A stretch of DNA of 64,000 bases from Bacteroidales bacterium (GTDB taxonomy: Bacteria > Bacteroidota > Bacteroidia > Bacteroidales > WCHB1-69), in contig JAFXTE010000012.1 of assembly GCA_017525245.1 (NCBI GenBank), positions 1-64,000 of the forward strand. The letters are read 5' to 3'. The translations under genes and the position numbers were made by a program. The stretch's first letter is position 1. Every line of letters starts with the position of its first letter. This document shows, in pieces, positions 7,971 through 16,449 of this stretch. Below the pieces are notes generated by a model. That model was not told the DNA's origin. It did no database searches and was given only the letters and a program-made list of their open reading frames with translations.

Positions 7971-9050
7971 CTATTTTTTGAATTTGTCAATGGCTACTTT
8001 AAGTGAAAAAACATGGGAATACTGGGCTATCGACAAGTTGCCCAAATCGGTGAAGGCATAGTCGATGGATACAATATTTTTAATGCACACCCCCACCCCG
8101 AAATTGATTTGCAACGTGGTTTTCTGCTTCCCGTCGAAATCGGTTTCGCGCTGGAAATTGCCGATACCGGCACGCAACGCCACAATTTTCTTATAATCGA
8201 ACTCCATTCCGAAATGAGGATCCACATTAATGACCTTGCTCTTTATCAGCGAATTACGCTTTCCATCGAAGGTGCAATCAAAACCCAAGGCAAACGTCCC
8301 GTGGAACCCTTTTCCGAAATGGACTGTCTTGCCGCCGCCCAACAACAATGCCGGAACGGTTAATTCCAGATCGTTTTCGGGAATCTCGTTGCCCGTCTGT
8401 TCAAACACAGCGATCACGTCATCCGTCAGAGAATAACGCCATGCGTTGAACGTGGAGGTGCCATCGCGCAGCATCAATCCGGCCTGCCAACCCTTGCGGT
8501 TATACATCAACCCGAAATCCAAGCCGAAGCCCCAGGATCGGGCAAATTTTCCAATCTTGCGATGCACGATTTTGGCATTCGCGCCCAACGAAAGACCCGG
8601 CACCTGCGGAAACGCGTATGCATAGCTCAACAAGAAAGCGTTGTCGGCGGACGAGAAATAGGTGATTCTGTCGTAATCCACATTCCCTTGATCGTCAATG
8701 AGCTGCGTGGTGTTCATAATGTTATCGACACCGAAGCGGATGTACGAAAATGCCACCGACTGGTTCGAATCGATTTTGAAACCGAGACCCGCGTAGTCAT
8801 ATTTGGCGATGCCTGCGAAATATTCGGCGTGCATCAAAGCTAACTGGTATCGCTTATCCATACGGGTCAAACCGGCGGGATTCCAATAGGCGGAGGTCAC
8901 GTCATCCGTCAGCGCACACATGGTGTTCGCCATGCCCAGTCCACGCGCACCCAAACCCAACGAAAGGAATTCGTTGCTGTATTTGCTCTGCGCATGGCCA
9001 AAAAGCGTCACGGACAAAAGCAACATGATGATATAGAACCCCCGTCTCAT
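7971..9050 (-). CDS. PorV/PorQ-like (UPF0164) outer-membrane beta-barrel protein
   Basis: A 359-residue protein with an N-terminal signal peptide (MRRGFYIIMLLLSVTLFGHAQ). It then shows the pattern SLGLGARGLGMANTMCALTDDVTSAYWNPAGL, which recurs in PorV/PorQ and UPF0164 proteins of Bacteroidota. The remainder consists of alternating aromatic strands typical of an outer-membrane barrel. PorV and PorQ act in T9SS cargo delivery, but this protein may be another family member, so I do not assign a T9SS role. Its start overlaps the stop of the RNA methyltransferase gene by 4 bp (9047-9050), implying translational coupling. Confidence 0.75.
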   Translation of the reverse strand: MRRGFYIIMLLLSVTLFGHAQSKYSNEFLSLGLGARGLGMANTMCALTDDVTSAYWNPAGLTRMDKRYQLALMHAEYFAGIAKYDYAGLGFKIDSNQSVAFSYIRFGVDNIMNTTQLIDDQGNVDYDRITYFSSADNAFLLSYAYAFPQVPGLSLGANAKIVHRKIGKFARSWGFGLDFGLMYNRKGWQAGLMLRDGTSTFNAWRYSLTDDVIAVFEQTGNEIPENDLELTVPALLLGGGKTVHFGKGFHGTFALGFDCTFDGKRNSLIKSKVINVDPHFGMEFDYKKIVALRAGIGNFQRETDFDGKQKTTLQINFGVGVCIKNIVSIDYAFTDLGNLSIAQYSHVFSLKVAIDKFKK

Positions 9051-10207
9051 TTTTTCCGCATTTTGCTGGTTACAAACTGTTTGCGATCTCCGGCGAACAA
9101 CTCATATTCCTGAAACATGCACTCCAACGAGCCGTTCAACATCGGCCACTTGTGAGCCGGTTTCAAGCCGATATGCTTCAGAGCATCAATATCAGAACTG
9201 ATAATGAACGCTTTACATCCTGCATAACGTTTCTTCAGCGTGTCGCCGATTTCCTGATACAAGGTATTGATGTCATCTACCGAAAGACGCTCCCCATAGG
9301 GCGGGTTCATCATCACCACAGAGGGTACATTCTCTGGTGAAGAATGACGGATGTCCTGACGTTCCAGAATGATAAAATCCTGCAAACGAGCCTTTTGCAC
9401 ATTCGCACGGGCAATATCAAGGAAATGGCCGTCAATGTCAGAACCGTAAAAGTTAATGTCCACATCATCTTTGATATCCGCCTCGTCGCGCACCTTCTTC
9501 CATAGCTTACGGTCGAAATTCTTCCACTGGTAGAATCCGTACTCGCGGCGGTAGAAACCGGCGGGGATGTTCAGCGCCTGCATGGCCGCCTCGACGAGCA
9601 GGGTCGCGCCCCCGCACATCGGGTCGATGAAATCGCAGTCGCCGCTCCAGCCGCTCTTCATGACCATGGCGGCGGCCACCACCTCGTTCAGCGGAGCGGG
9701 ATGGTTGCGCACCTTGTAACCGCGCTTGTGCAACGACTCGCCGGAGCTGTCCATGAACAGCTGCGCCTCGTCCTTGTAGATATGCAGATGGAACTGCACG
9801 TCAGGGTATTCTTTATCCACTGAAGGACGACGCTCAAACTGATCTCTGAAGCGGTCGCAGATGGCGTCTTTGGCCAAAACGGAAGCGTACAACGGTGTGC
9901 TGAAGATGGTATCGACAATCGTGGCGTGGACGGCCAACGTCCCGTCAGGAGAAAGGTACTCTTCGGCGGGAAAATCAAAAATCTGTTCGTAAAACTGGCG
10001 GTTGCTCTTGAAAGTGAACCGTTTTTGCCGCCATAATATGCGCAATGCAGTGCGGCAATAGTAATTCGCCCGGTACAGCATCTCCATGTCGCCCTCGAAA
10101 GCCACGGCACGACTGAGTTTCTCGCAATTCTTGGCGCCCAGCGCGTGCAGTTCCTTCAAAAGTTCCGTCTCCAGACCGGCGAACGTTTTTGCCACGAAAT
10201 ATTCCAT
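9047..10207 (-). CDS. THUMP-domain class I rRNA methyltransferase (RlmL/YcbY N-half-like)
   Basis: A 386-residue SAM-dependent methyltransferase resembling the N-terminal half of E. coli RlmKL, which makes m2G in 23S rRNA. The N-terminal ~160 residues contain the THUMP RNA-binding region. The methylase core follows with motif I DPMCGG (195-200), GSDIDGHFLDIARANV (256-270) and the catalytic NPPYGERL (301-308). The length suits the stand-alone Bacteroidota form. It is first in a cluster with the PorV-like protein (4-bp overlap) and deoC. The exact rRNA target cannot be read from sequence. Confidence 0.88.
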   Translation of the reverse strand: MEYFVAKTFAGLETELLKELHALGAKNCEKLSRAVAFEGDMEMLYRANYYCRTALRILWRQKRFTFKSNRQFYEQIFDFPAEEYLSPDGTLAVHATIVDTIFSTPLYASVLAKDAICDRFRDQFERRPSVDKEYPDVQFHLHIYKDEAQLFMDSSGESLHKRGYKVRNHPAPLNEVVAAAMVMKSGWSGDCDFIDPMCGGATLLVEAAMQALNIPAGFYRREYGFYQWKNFDRKLWKKVRDEADIKDDVDINFYGSDIDGHFLDIARANVQKARLQDFIILERQDIRHSSPENVPSVVMMNPPYGERLSVDDINTLYQEIGDTLKKRYAGCKAFIISSDIDALKHIGLKPAHKWPMLNGSLECMFQEYELFAGDRKQFVTSKMRKK

Positions 10208-10233
10208 TCTTGTAATGGTTATTGGTTATTGAA

Positions 10234-10261
10234 GTAGGGGCGAATGATTATTCGCCCCTAC
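10234..10261 (-). terminator. Perfect 12-bp stem-loop after the glycosyltransferase gene
   Basis: GTAGGGGCGAAT and its reverse complement surround a 4-nt loop (10234-10261), just 3' of the stop of the glycosyltransferase gene on the minus strand. It probably ends that transcript or protects its end. Similar short palindromes beginning GTAGGG or GTAGAG occur elsewhere in the window, so it may also belong to a dispersed palindrome class. Confidence 0.5.
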
Positions 10262-10263
10262 AA

Positions 10264-11019
10264 TTAATTCTTAATTAATTTGGCGCGGTTATCGACGCGT
10301 TCCCATTTCCGGAACCAGCTGCGGATTTTGAGGCCGATGACGCCGAAGATGGCTTCACGGAAGATGCCGGAGCTCATCTTGGACACGCCCAAAGTTCTGT
10401 CTTTGAAGATGATAGGAACCTCCACAATCTTGAAACCGAGTTTCCAAGCGGTGAATTTCATCTCAATTTGGAAACCATAGCCGATATGTTTGATCTTGTC
10501 GAAATCAATGGAGTTGAGGACGTCGGCGCGGTAGCAGATGAAGCCGGCAGTGGTGTCTTTCGCGGGCACACCCAAGACTGTGCGCACGTACGCGGAGCCG
10601 TAGTAGGACATCAGCAGACGCCCCATCGGCCAGTTCAACACGTTGACACCCTGACAGTAACGGGAACCGATGGCAACATCGGCATTCTGCGTCTCGCAAG
10701 CGTCATACAGGCGTTGCAGGTCGTGCGGATCGTGCGAGAAATCGGCGTCCATCTCAAACATATAGTCGTAACCCCGTGCCAACCCCCACTTGAACCCGTG
10801 GATATAAGCGGTTCCCAAACCGAGCTTGCCCGTGCGTTCCTCAATGAACAGCCGTCCCTCAAACTCCGGAATCAGCGACTTCACAATGTCCGCGGTGCCG
10901 TCCGGCGAATTGTCATCAATTATCAAGATATGGACATCAATCAGGTCGTAAATCGCCCGGATGATGTTCTCGATGTTCTCTTTCTCCTTATAAGTCGGAA
11001 TAATAACCAGTCGTTTCAT
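10264..11019 (-). CDS. Polyprenol monophosphomannose synthase-like glycosyltransferase (GT2)
   Basis: A 251-residue family 2 glycosyltransferase of the DPM1 type, which transfers a sugar from a nucleotide donor to a polyprenyl phosphate at the inner membrane. Visible motifs are the N-terminal VIIPTYKEKENI, the nucleotide-binding IIDDNSPDGTADIV, and the metal-binding EMDADFSHDP. No C-terminal transmembrane segments are present, matching the soluble DPM1-like form. It is not in a polysaccharide cluster here. A role in supplying a lipid-linked sugar for protein or envelope glycosylation is inference. Confidence 0.87.
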   Translation of the reverse strand: MKRLVIIPTYKEKENIENIIRAIYDLIDVHILIIDDNSPDGTADIVKSLIPEFEGRLFIEERTGKLGLGTAYIHGFKWGLARGYDYMFEMDADFSHDPHDLQRLYDACETQNADVAIGSRYCQGVNVLNWPMGRLLMSYYGSAYVRTVLGVPAKDTTAGFICYRADVLNSIDFDKIKHIGYGFQIEMKFTAWKLGFKIVEVPIIFKDRTLGVSKMSSGIFREAIFGVIGLKIRSWFRKWERVDNRAKLIKN

Positions 11020-11163
11020 AATTATTGTTGTTGTTTTATTCTTTCACATTCACCCCACACTGCGCTTTGCTTGTATGGGGTTATTAAAATCTTGCCCTTT
11101 CAGGGCTGCTCAATGAATTATTTCATCATATCATTTTTCATCGCATCATCGTATCATCGTCCT

Positions 11164-12183
11164 TCAGCGCGTCAGCACAATATACACCGGCAGGTGGTCG
11201 CTGTAGCCGCCCTGGTAGTTGCCGCCCGCGAAGGTGCGGAACGGGTAGTCCATATAGGATCCCGATTTCGTAAACAGGAAGTCTTTTCTGAAGATATGGG
11301 CGGAACGGAATTTGTAGGTGCCGGCCTTAGCGTTCACAAGGCCGCCGGAGATGATGATGTTGTCGAGCATCTCCCAGGAGTCGCGGTAGGCGTATGAGCC
11401 CAGTCCGTCGCGGAAGAGCTTCCACATCGGGTTGTAGAGGTCGTACTGCGTGAGTTTTTCGGGTTTGGTTTTCGTGTTCATCTCCGCCAAGATGCACTTG
11501 GAGGTCGGGTTGTCATTGAGGTCGCCCATGTAGATGAACTTCGCGTTGGGGCGGGATTGCAGCACGGAATCAGCGATCTGGCGACCGAGTTGCCCGGCTG
11601 CCATGCGTCCCGGCAGGCTTCTTTTCTCGCCGCCCGACTTGGAAGGCCAGTGGTTAACAACAATGTCCAATGTATCAACACCGTCCAGCACGCCCGTCAT
11701 CAGCCATTGGTCGCGGGTGATGAAGTCGGGGTTGTTCGGCACAATCGTCGGAAAAGCCCTGGTGTTCAAGATCTTGAAACGAGATGCGTCGTAGAAGAAA
11801 GCCACATCCACACCACGGCGGTCAGGCGACTCGTGATGACAGACCGACAAATGGTAAGGTTTCAGAAGATCTGTGGCGGCCAAATCCAGCAACACCTTCT
11901 CGTTCTCGATTTCGGAGACGCCCAGCACCACCAAACCGCCGTCAATCTTGGCGATTTCAGCAATCACCTTGGAAAGACTTTGCAACTTGGCATTGTAACG
12001 TGAGGTATTCCAACGATAATCGCCATCAGGCAGGAACTGTTCATCGTTCTTGACAGGGTCGTCAATCGTATCAAAAAGGTTTTCCACATTGTAAAAACCG
12101 ATAACAGCCTTATTGTAAGGTTGTTGCGCAAACAAAGAAACAGCGAGCAACAATCCGATAATCAGTAAAAAAGTTCTTTTCAT
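11164..12183 (-). CDS. Secreted endonuclease/exonuclease/phosphatase family protein
   Basis: A 339-residue protein with a signal peptide (MKRTFLLIIGLLLAVSLFAQ). The EEP fold follows: IGFYNVENLFDTIDD (metal-binding N and E), GVSEIENEKVL, VVNHWPSKSGGE, IYMGDLNDNP and the C-terminal YSDHLPVYIVL. All expected catalytic segments are present, so it is probably active in the periplasm or outside the cell. The substrate (nucleic acid, phosphoester or lipid head group) cannot be told from sequence. A minus-strand TACTTTTG box lies ~20 bp upstream of the start. Its 3' flank has a 33-bp stretch (11054-11086) that recurs at 51043-51075. Confidence 0.88.
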   Translation of the reverse strand: MKRTFLLIIGLLLAVSLFAQQPYNKAVIGFYNVENLFDTIDDPVKNDEQFLPDGDYRWNTSRYNAKLQSLSKVIAEIAKIDGGLVVLGVSEIENEKVLLDLAATDLLKPYHLSVCHHESPDRRGVDVAFFYDASRFKILNTRAFPTIVPNNPDFITRDQWLMTGVLDGVDTLDIVVNHWPSKSGGEKRSLPGRMAAGQLGRQIADSVLQSRPNAKFIYMGDLNDNPTSKCILAEMNTKTKPEKLTQYDLYNPMWKLFRDGLGSYAYRDSWEMLDNIIISGGLVNAKAGTYKFRSAHIFRKDFLFTKSGSYMDYPFRTFAGGNYQGGYSDHLPVYIVLTR

Positions 12184-12501
12184 AACCCGATAATATAAGT
12201 TTGCAAAAGTACAAAAATTATTGTATCAACGGGTAAACGAAAAAAGTGGCTTTGAATTATGCTCCTTTCATTATTTGGAATTACTACCGAGTCCTTTAGC
12301 CCTCAGGCCGCATCGCGAACGACACGACATCCTGGCCATCATGTCATCACCCTTTCATCGACCTCCATAGTCCCTTCATCGTGCCATCCTCTCATTTTCC
12401 CGCGAAATCATGACTCTAAAATTTACAATCACAAGACTAATAGTTAACGTCAAATTTGTAAAACATTGATTCCAAGCGAGAAAAAAAAATACGCAAAACC
12501 C
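12184..12501. other. Gene-free spacer upstream of second Rpn gene
   Basis: Contains the minus-strand promoter of the EEP gene near 12204-12211, then a stretch rich in TTTCATCG/CATCATCG-like words (about 12335-12400). This resembles spacers at 4370-4400, 11122-11163 and 13838-13862. No ORF is convincing. Confidence 0.45.
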
Positions 12502-12532
12502 TTGACAAACGGGATGTTTTGTTGTATCTTTG
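12502..12532 (+). promoter_or_regulatory. Promoter of second Rpn gene
   Basis: TTGAC at 12502-12506 and TATCTTTG at 12525-12532, with the same 23-bp spacing and nearly the same flanking bases as the promoter at 2550-2580. The two Rpn genes therefore share their promoter module. Confidence 0.8.
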
Positions 12533-12576
12533 CCATCGGAAACACGGTTGGAAGAAGGACATGTTGTGCCGCTGTT

Positions 12577-12604
12577 GTAGAGACGTGCCATGGCGCGTCT
12601 CTAC
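12577..12604. repeat. Variant copy of the GTAGAGACG palindrome
   Basis: GTAGAGACG ... CGTCTCTAC with a GCCATGGC core. It is a diverged member of the 28-bp palindrome family (32017, 39953, 47857, 54630, 62690). It lies between the promoter and the ATG of the second Rpn gene, so it would form a hairpin in the 5' UTR. Confidence 0.7.
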
Positions 12605-12655
12605 GGACAACCGTCTGACCGGAACGAACAAAATAACAAACCTAAACAAAAAACA

Positions 12656-13669
12656 ATGACAAAAAAGAAAACAAAAAGAAAGTCTAAAACAGAATCATTG
12701 GCAGACGAGGTAAACAACAGACGGATTGACCTGACTCCCGAGCAGGTGGAGACTATCATTACAGAACGGGGGCTTGTGTTTATAGATCCGCTCTCCGATT
12801 TCGGCTTCAAACGACTACTCGGAATGGAGCGGACTAAAGACATCACTGTTCATCTCCTCAACACTTTCATGAGTGACGACACGGGCGTGATCAGCGACAT
12901 CACTTTCATCTCGTCAGAACAGGTCGGACTGCTGCCGGGGAAGAAAAAGGTTCGTCTGGACATCCACTGTAAAACGCAGAACAGCGACCATATCATCATA
13001 GAGATGCAACGTGAGCGGCAGATGTTTTTTGTCAGACGGCTGCGGGCATATCACAGCCACTCCACAATCAGCGGCGTGAAAATCGGTGACATGGTGTATG
13101 CGACAGTGCCGAAAGTGTTCTCCATAAGTTTCATGGAGAAAGACATGCCCGAATTCAAGGGCAAAAACAGGTTCCTTTGGAAAGTTTATCCCAAAGATGA
13201 CGACAACGAAATATTTTCTAAAGAAAATGTTTGGTATTTTGTAGAATTGTGTAAATTTGCCGCGCAGTTGGAAACGCTGGATTTGACCGATGAGAAGAAC
13301 CGTTGGCTTTACATGCTCACCCATGTAGCGGACATCAGCGAGGATGAGGTTCGGCAGATGGATGCAGTTTACCAACGGTTTTACGAAGAATGCCGAATAT
13401 CAAACCTTAATGAAATGGAAAAGAAAGAATACGTGACGAGTGTGTTGGAGTACGACGATGTACGGGAGTCGATGATGTGCGAACGCGAAGTGGGGAGAGA
13501 GGAAGGGCGCGAGGAAGGACGCGAGGAAGGGTTGCTGCAAGGAGAGGTCAACACTAAACGCCAGCTCGCCCTCAAGATGCTCGCCAAGGATTTCGCCCCA
13601 GACCTCGTGGCGGAAATCACCGGGTTGACAGAGGAGGAGGTCTGCGCTTTGGTTGCTCATACTGATTGA
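12656..13669 (+). CDS. Rpn/PD-(D/E)XK nuclease family protein (PDDEXK_2)
   Basis: A 337-residue Rpn-type nuclease. The core DFGFKRLLG (48-56), VRLDIHC (D102) and IIIEMQRE (E116, Q118) give the D...ExQ site. A lysine-rich N-terminus and a charged stretch (REEGREEGREEG) before the C-terminal LALKMLAKDFAPDLVAEITG complete the family picture. I chose the ATG at 12656 because the upstream ATG at 12590 lies inside a palindromic repeat in the untranslated leader. The C-terminal ~35 residues and promoter nearly match the Rpn gene at 2602 while the catalytic regions are much less alike. Confidence 0.87.
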   Translation: MTKKKTKRKSKTESLADEVNNRRIDLTPEQVETIITERGLVFIDPLSDFGFKRLLGMERTKDITVHLLNTFMSDDTGVISDITFISSEQVGLLPGKKKVRLDIHCKTQNSDHIIIEMQRERQMFFVRRLRAYHSHSTISGVKIGDMVYATVPKVFSISFMEKDMPEFKGKNRFLWKVYPKDDDNEIFSKENVWYFVELCKFAAQLETLDLTDEKNRWLYMLTHVADISEDEVRQMDAVYQRFYEECRISNLNEMEKKEYVTSVLEYDDVRESMMCEREVGREEGREEGREEGLLQGEVNTKRQLALKMLAKDFAPDLVAEITGLTEEEVCALVAHTD

Positions 13670-13846
13670 CGGAAGCTTGACAATTCTGCCAGTGCGCACC
13701 CTGGCGAGTTCGGGATTCCGTTTTGCAACCCTGTCCTCACGAGCCACCGCCTGCTTCGTGTGTTATTGCTTTCGCTTGCGGCTCAAATCCGACCTTGACC
13801 GGCCAAACGGAAACTGGGACTCGCAAGAGCTCCATTTATCGTTCTT

Positions 13847-14416
13847 TCATCGCATCATCGACACTTCCGTCAGCCCGCCCTTGTTGCCGACCACGAACAG
13901 TGTCGGGGCGTTGCTGCCGTGTACGAAGTTGTCGAGGTAGAGCGGCTCCCCGATGACGAAACAGGAACAGGAGAAGGAGTCGCCGGGTTTGAGCTTGGAG
14001 TTCTCGCTTTCCATCACCATGAAACTCCCTTCGCCGAGATGGCGCAGCAGCACGCGGCGGTCTGGCGACCATGTGATGCGCACGAGGCCTTCCTGTGGGA
14101 TATCTTCGGAATGCAGGGCGCGGCCGAGCACTAGATTCGAGGATTCGCCTGTGCGGTTGTGGTTGGTCAGGAAGTCCTCCCAGTCGCGGAAACCCACGCA
14201 ACGGGCGAGAACGGATAGGGTGGAGTAGCGGGTGGTGTCATAGCCCTCCACATAACCCCAGATACGTTTGAGGGTGGTCACGCCGAGCGTTTCTTTGCAG
14301 CGTTCTTGGATTACGCCGGTTAGGAACTGGAAGTCGGCCGGGGTTTTCATCTTGCGCGACACGGACTCCTCTACCATTTCGCGAAGTTGCAGGATTTCGG
14401 TTTCGTTGGGTTTCAT
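13847..14416 (-). CDS. Conserved Bacteroidales protein of unknown function, possible DNA-binding N-terminus
   Basis: A 189-residue protein that I do not recognise by name. The N-terminal half is helical and contains GVTTLKRIWGYVEGYDTTRYSTLSVLARCVGF-DWEDF (split here), which reads like a helix-turn-helix of the Xre/SinR kind (inference). The C-terminal half is beta-rich (SFMVMESENSKLKPGDSF). It has no signal peptide or membrane segment. It is convergent with the second Rpn gene and lies downstream of the cytidylate-kinase-like gene, separated by a hexamer-type array. It could be a small regulator. It might equally belong with the Rpn gene as accessory content. Confidence 0.6.
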   Translation of the reverse strand: MKPNETEILQLREMVEESVSRKMKTPADFQFLTGVIQERCKETLGVTTLKRIWGYVEGYDTTRYSTLSVLARCVGFRDWEDFLTNHNRTGESSNLVLGRALHSEDIPQEGLVRITWSPDRRVLLRHLGEGSFMVMESENSKLKPGDSFSCSCFVIGEPLYLDNFVHGSNAPTLFVVGNKGGLTEVSMMR

Positions 14417-14486
14417 AAAGGAAATTTTAGACGCGCAAAATTATAAAATTCGGACAAAGGGTGGCGGTCCGAATTGGTCCCAATGC

Positions 14487-14531
14487 CGATTTACGATTTG
14501 CCGTAAACCGTAAACCGAAAATCGTAAATCG
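14487..14531. repeat. Inverted CGATTTACG-type array
   Basis: CGATTTACGATTT at 14487-14499 is inverted at 14519-14531, with CCGTAAA words between. A related array of CGGTTTACGG/CGATTTGCGG words lies at 15211-15262, so the cytidylate-kinase-like gene is bracketed by the same word family. Confidence 0.55.
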
Positions 14532-15164
14532 TTATAGCGGGTATTTTCGTCGCACGTTCTCTGCGAGGAACTGCGCTACCTGGTCGGTGGAGAGTCCCGA
14601 CACGTTGAGGACCATATCGTAGTTGCGGGCGTCATAGCGGGAAGTTCCGGCGAAGGACTTTGTGTAGTTTTCACGAGCCTTGTCGGTGCGCTCCATGATT
14701 TCGCGGGCTTCCTCTTCGCTCACGCTCTGCTTTTTCATCAGCCGTTTCATGCGGTGTTCTGGGTTGGCGATGATGAGCAGGCGCATGGCGTTGGGGTTGT
14801 TCTTGAAGATGTGGAAGCCGGTGCGTCCCACGATGATGCAGGATTCTTGTTCAGCAAGGTCGCGGAGAATCTGTTCCTCTTCGGCGTAAAGTTGTTTCGA
14901 ATCGACCTCGAAAGAGTCGTATGCGATGGCGGCGGTGGTGCCGAACTGTTTGTAGAATCGGCAGAAATCCGCCCACCATCCCGGTTTCGTCGCCTTGATT
15001 TTCTCGGCGTCTTCGTGGGTGAGATTGTACTTTTCGAGGATGGAGGCGAGAATCTCCTTGCCATAGACTTTCACACCGAGCAGTTCGCCCAGCTTGGTGG
15101 CGATCTCCTTGCCGCCGGAACCGCTCTCGCGGTTGATGGTGATGACGAATTTTTGGGGTTCCAT
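14532..15164 (-). CDS. Cytidylate kinase-like family protein
   Basis: A 210-residue P-loop protein of the cytidylate-kinase-like family, predicted to phosphorylate a nucleotide or related small substrate. It starts with VITINRESGSGGKEIATKLGELLG, a P-loop variant (GSGGKEI). It then contains IIVGRTGFHIF and the arginine-rich lid region (EHRMKRLMKKQSVSEEEAREIMERTDKARENY, split across helices). The protein is distinct from the essential Cmk. The true substrate is not known from sequence. It is monocistronic, flanked on both sides by CGATTTACG-type arrays. Confidence 0.82.
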   Translation of the reverse strand: MEPQKFVITINRESGSGGKEIATKLGELLGVKVYGKEILASILEKYNLTHEDAEKIKATKPGWWADFCRFYKQFGTTAAIAYDSFEVDSKQLYAEEEQILRDLAEQESCIIVGRTGFHIFKNNPNAMRLLIIANPEHRMKRLMKKQSVSEEEAREIMERTDKARENYTKSFAGTSRYDARNYDMVLNVSGLSTDQVAQFLAENVRRKYPL

Positions 15165-15310
15165 ATCGTTTGTTTTTTGCTTCGAAATTGAGACCGCAAA
15201 AGTACGATTTTTCGGTTTACGGTTTTCGATTTTCGATTTGCGGCTTACGACTTTCGGTTTACATTTTTTTCAAATCACTGTTTACCACTCACTGTTCACT
15301 AAAAAAATAC

Positions 15311-15318
15311 TACTTTTG
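15311..15318 (+). promoter_or_regulatory. -7 box of the deaminase gene
   Basis: TACTTTTG, 24 bp before the ATG at 15342, fits TAnnTTTG. An A-rich leader without Shine-Dalgarno follows. Confidence 0.65.
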
Positions 15319-15341
15319 CGCCCGAAAAAAAACAAACGAAA

Positions 15342-15812
15342 ATGTACAATCCTGATTTCATGAAAGAAGCCATCCGTTTGGCTAACGAGTGCTTTGAGAC
15401 AGGTTCAGGCGGTCCGTTCGGGGCGGTGGTGGTGAAGGACGGCGAGATTGTGGGGCGCGGCCGCAATATGGTGACGGTACACAACGACCCCACGGCGCAT
15501 GCGGAGGTGCAGGCCATCCGCGACGCATGCCGAAACCTCGGAACATTCCAGCTTACCGGTTGCGAGCTCTACGCCAGCAGCGAACCCTGTCCGATGTGCT
15601 TCGGGGCGATTTATTGGGCGCGTCCCGACCGTATCTACTATGGCGCTTCTTGCGAAGTTGCTGCTGACGCCGGCTTCGACGACACTTTTATCTATGAGGA
15701 GATTGGCAAGCCCCATGCGGAGTGCTCCATTCCCACCGAGCAGCACGACGCGGAACTCGCCGCCATGACGTTTAAACGATGGAAGGGGTTTGAGGGACGG
15801 GTCGAGTATTAG
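15342..15812 (+). CDS. guaD: Guanine deaminase-like nucleoside/base deaminase
   Basis: A 156-residue zinc deaminase of the CDA fold. The zinc site is HAE (H53, E55) and PCPMC (C83, C86). Several features match the B. subtilis GuaD type rather than TadA: the length, GGPFGAVVVKDG, NDPTAHAEVQAIR, the segment AGFDDTFIYEEI, and the C-terminus ending in a tyrosine. GuaD converts guanine to xanthine in purine salvage. Other purine or pterin substrates cannot be excluded. It has its own promoter, and an array of GACGTGAGAC-like words follows the stop. Confidence 0.85.
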   Translation: MYNPDFMKEAIRLANECFETGSGGPFGAVVVKDGEIVGRGRNMVTVHNDPTAHAEVQAIRDACRNLGTFQLTGCELYASSEPCPMCFGAIYWARPDRIYYGASCEVAADAGFDDTFIYEEIGKPHAECSIPTEQHDAELAAMTFKRWKGFEGRVEY

Positions 15813-15845
15813 ACGTAAGACGTGAGACGAGAGACGAGAGATGTG
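15812..15845. repeat. GACGTAAGACGTGAGAC-type array, left of the four-helix-bundle gene
   Basis: A degenerate 6-8-bp array. A matching array in inverted orientation lies at 16392-16423, so the gene between them is bracketed. Related arrays occur at 33060-33106 and 58118-58176. Confidence 0.55.
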
Positions 15846-15968
15846 AAGTTTGGGATGAGGCCTTAGTTGTTAAGCGTGGGGTGTTGATATTTATTTTATT
15901 AGAGGTGTGTGCATGATCCAAAAACATTTATTTTTGCAGAAATAATTATTAACAAAATGTTAAAACTT

Positions 15969-16388
15969 ATGAAAACTTATTCCTTTGAAAATCTAGAAGT
16001 TTGGAAGAAATCCAGAGAACTTGTGTTCTATGTTTATCAGATCCAATCAGCATTTCCTCATTATGAAAAGTATGGTTTAGGGGACCAGCTGAGGCGAGCT
16101 GTAGTTTCTGTTTCGTCTAACATCGCAGAGGGCAATGCCAGATATTCAGCTAAAGAGCAGGTTCATTTTATAGAAATTGCCATTGGTTCTCTGATGGAAG
16201 TGTATTGTCAAATAGTTTTGGCATACGATTTGAAATATATTACAGAAGAACAACTGAATCAGTGCAATGAAAGAATAGAGACAGTTCTCAAACTCCTTAA
16301 TGGATTGAGATATCAAAAATTCAAACTTATATCATCAAGTACCTCCAATAAAAGCTCGATGATACCCAAAACTCCCGTTTTCTCGTAA
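15969..16388 (+). CDS. Four-helix-bundle protein of the S23/23S-rRNA-IVS family
   Basis: A 139-residue protein with the family signature: FENLEVWKKSRELVFYVYQI at the start, GLGDQLRRAVVSVSSNIAEG in the middle, then EQVHFIEIAIGSLMEVYCQI. These proteins form helical bundles and were first seen in rRNA intervening sequences. The molecular role is unresolved, and many copies are free-standing. I prefer the ATG at 15969 (MKTYSFENL) to one at 15957. A TATTTTTG box lies at 15929-15936. The gene is AT-richer than both neighbours and sits between inverted hexamer-type arrays, which suggests insertion into this spot. Confidence 0.85.
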   Translation: MKTYSFENLEVWKKSRELVFYVYQIQSAFPHYEKYGLGDQLRRAVVSVSSNIAEGNARYSAKEQVHFIEIAIGSLMEVYCQIVLAYDLKYITEEQLNQCNERIETVLKLLNGLRYQKFKLISSSTSNKSSMIPKTPVFS

Positions 16389-16391
16389 CCC

Positions 16392-16423
16392 CCAACGTCA
16401 TACGTCTCCCGTCATACGTCTTA
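16392..16423. repeat. Inverted partner array right of the four-helix-bundle gene
   Basis: CGTCATACGTCTCCCGTCAT... reads on the other strand as AAGACGTATGACGGGAGACG, the inverted counterpart of 15812-15845. Confidence 0.5.
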
Positions 16424-16449
16424 ATTCATTCATGTTAAATACAACCAAA

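Noticed and set aside
12590-12655. ATG at 12590 as start of the second Rpn gene
   Set aside because: It falls inside the palindromic repeat of the leader; the ATG at 12656 has the usual A-rich Bacteroidota leader.
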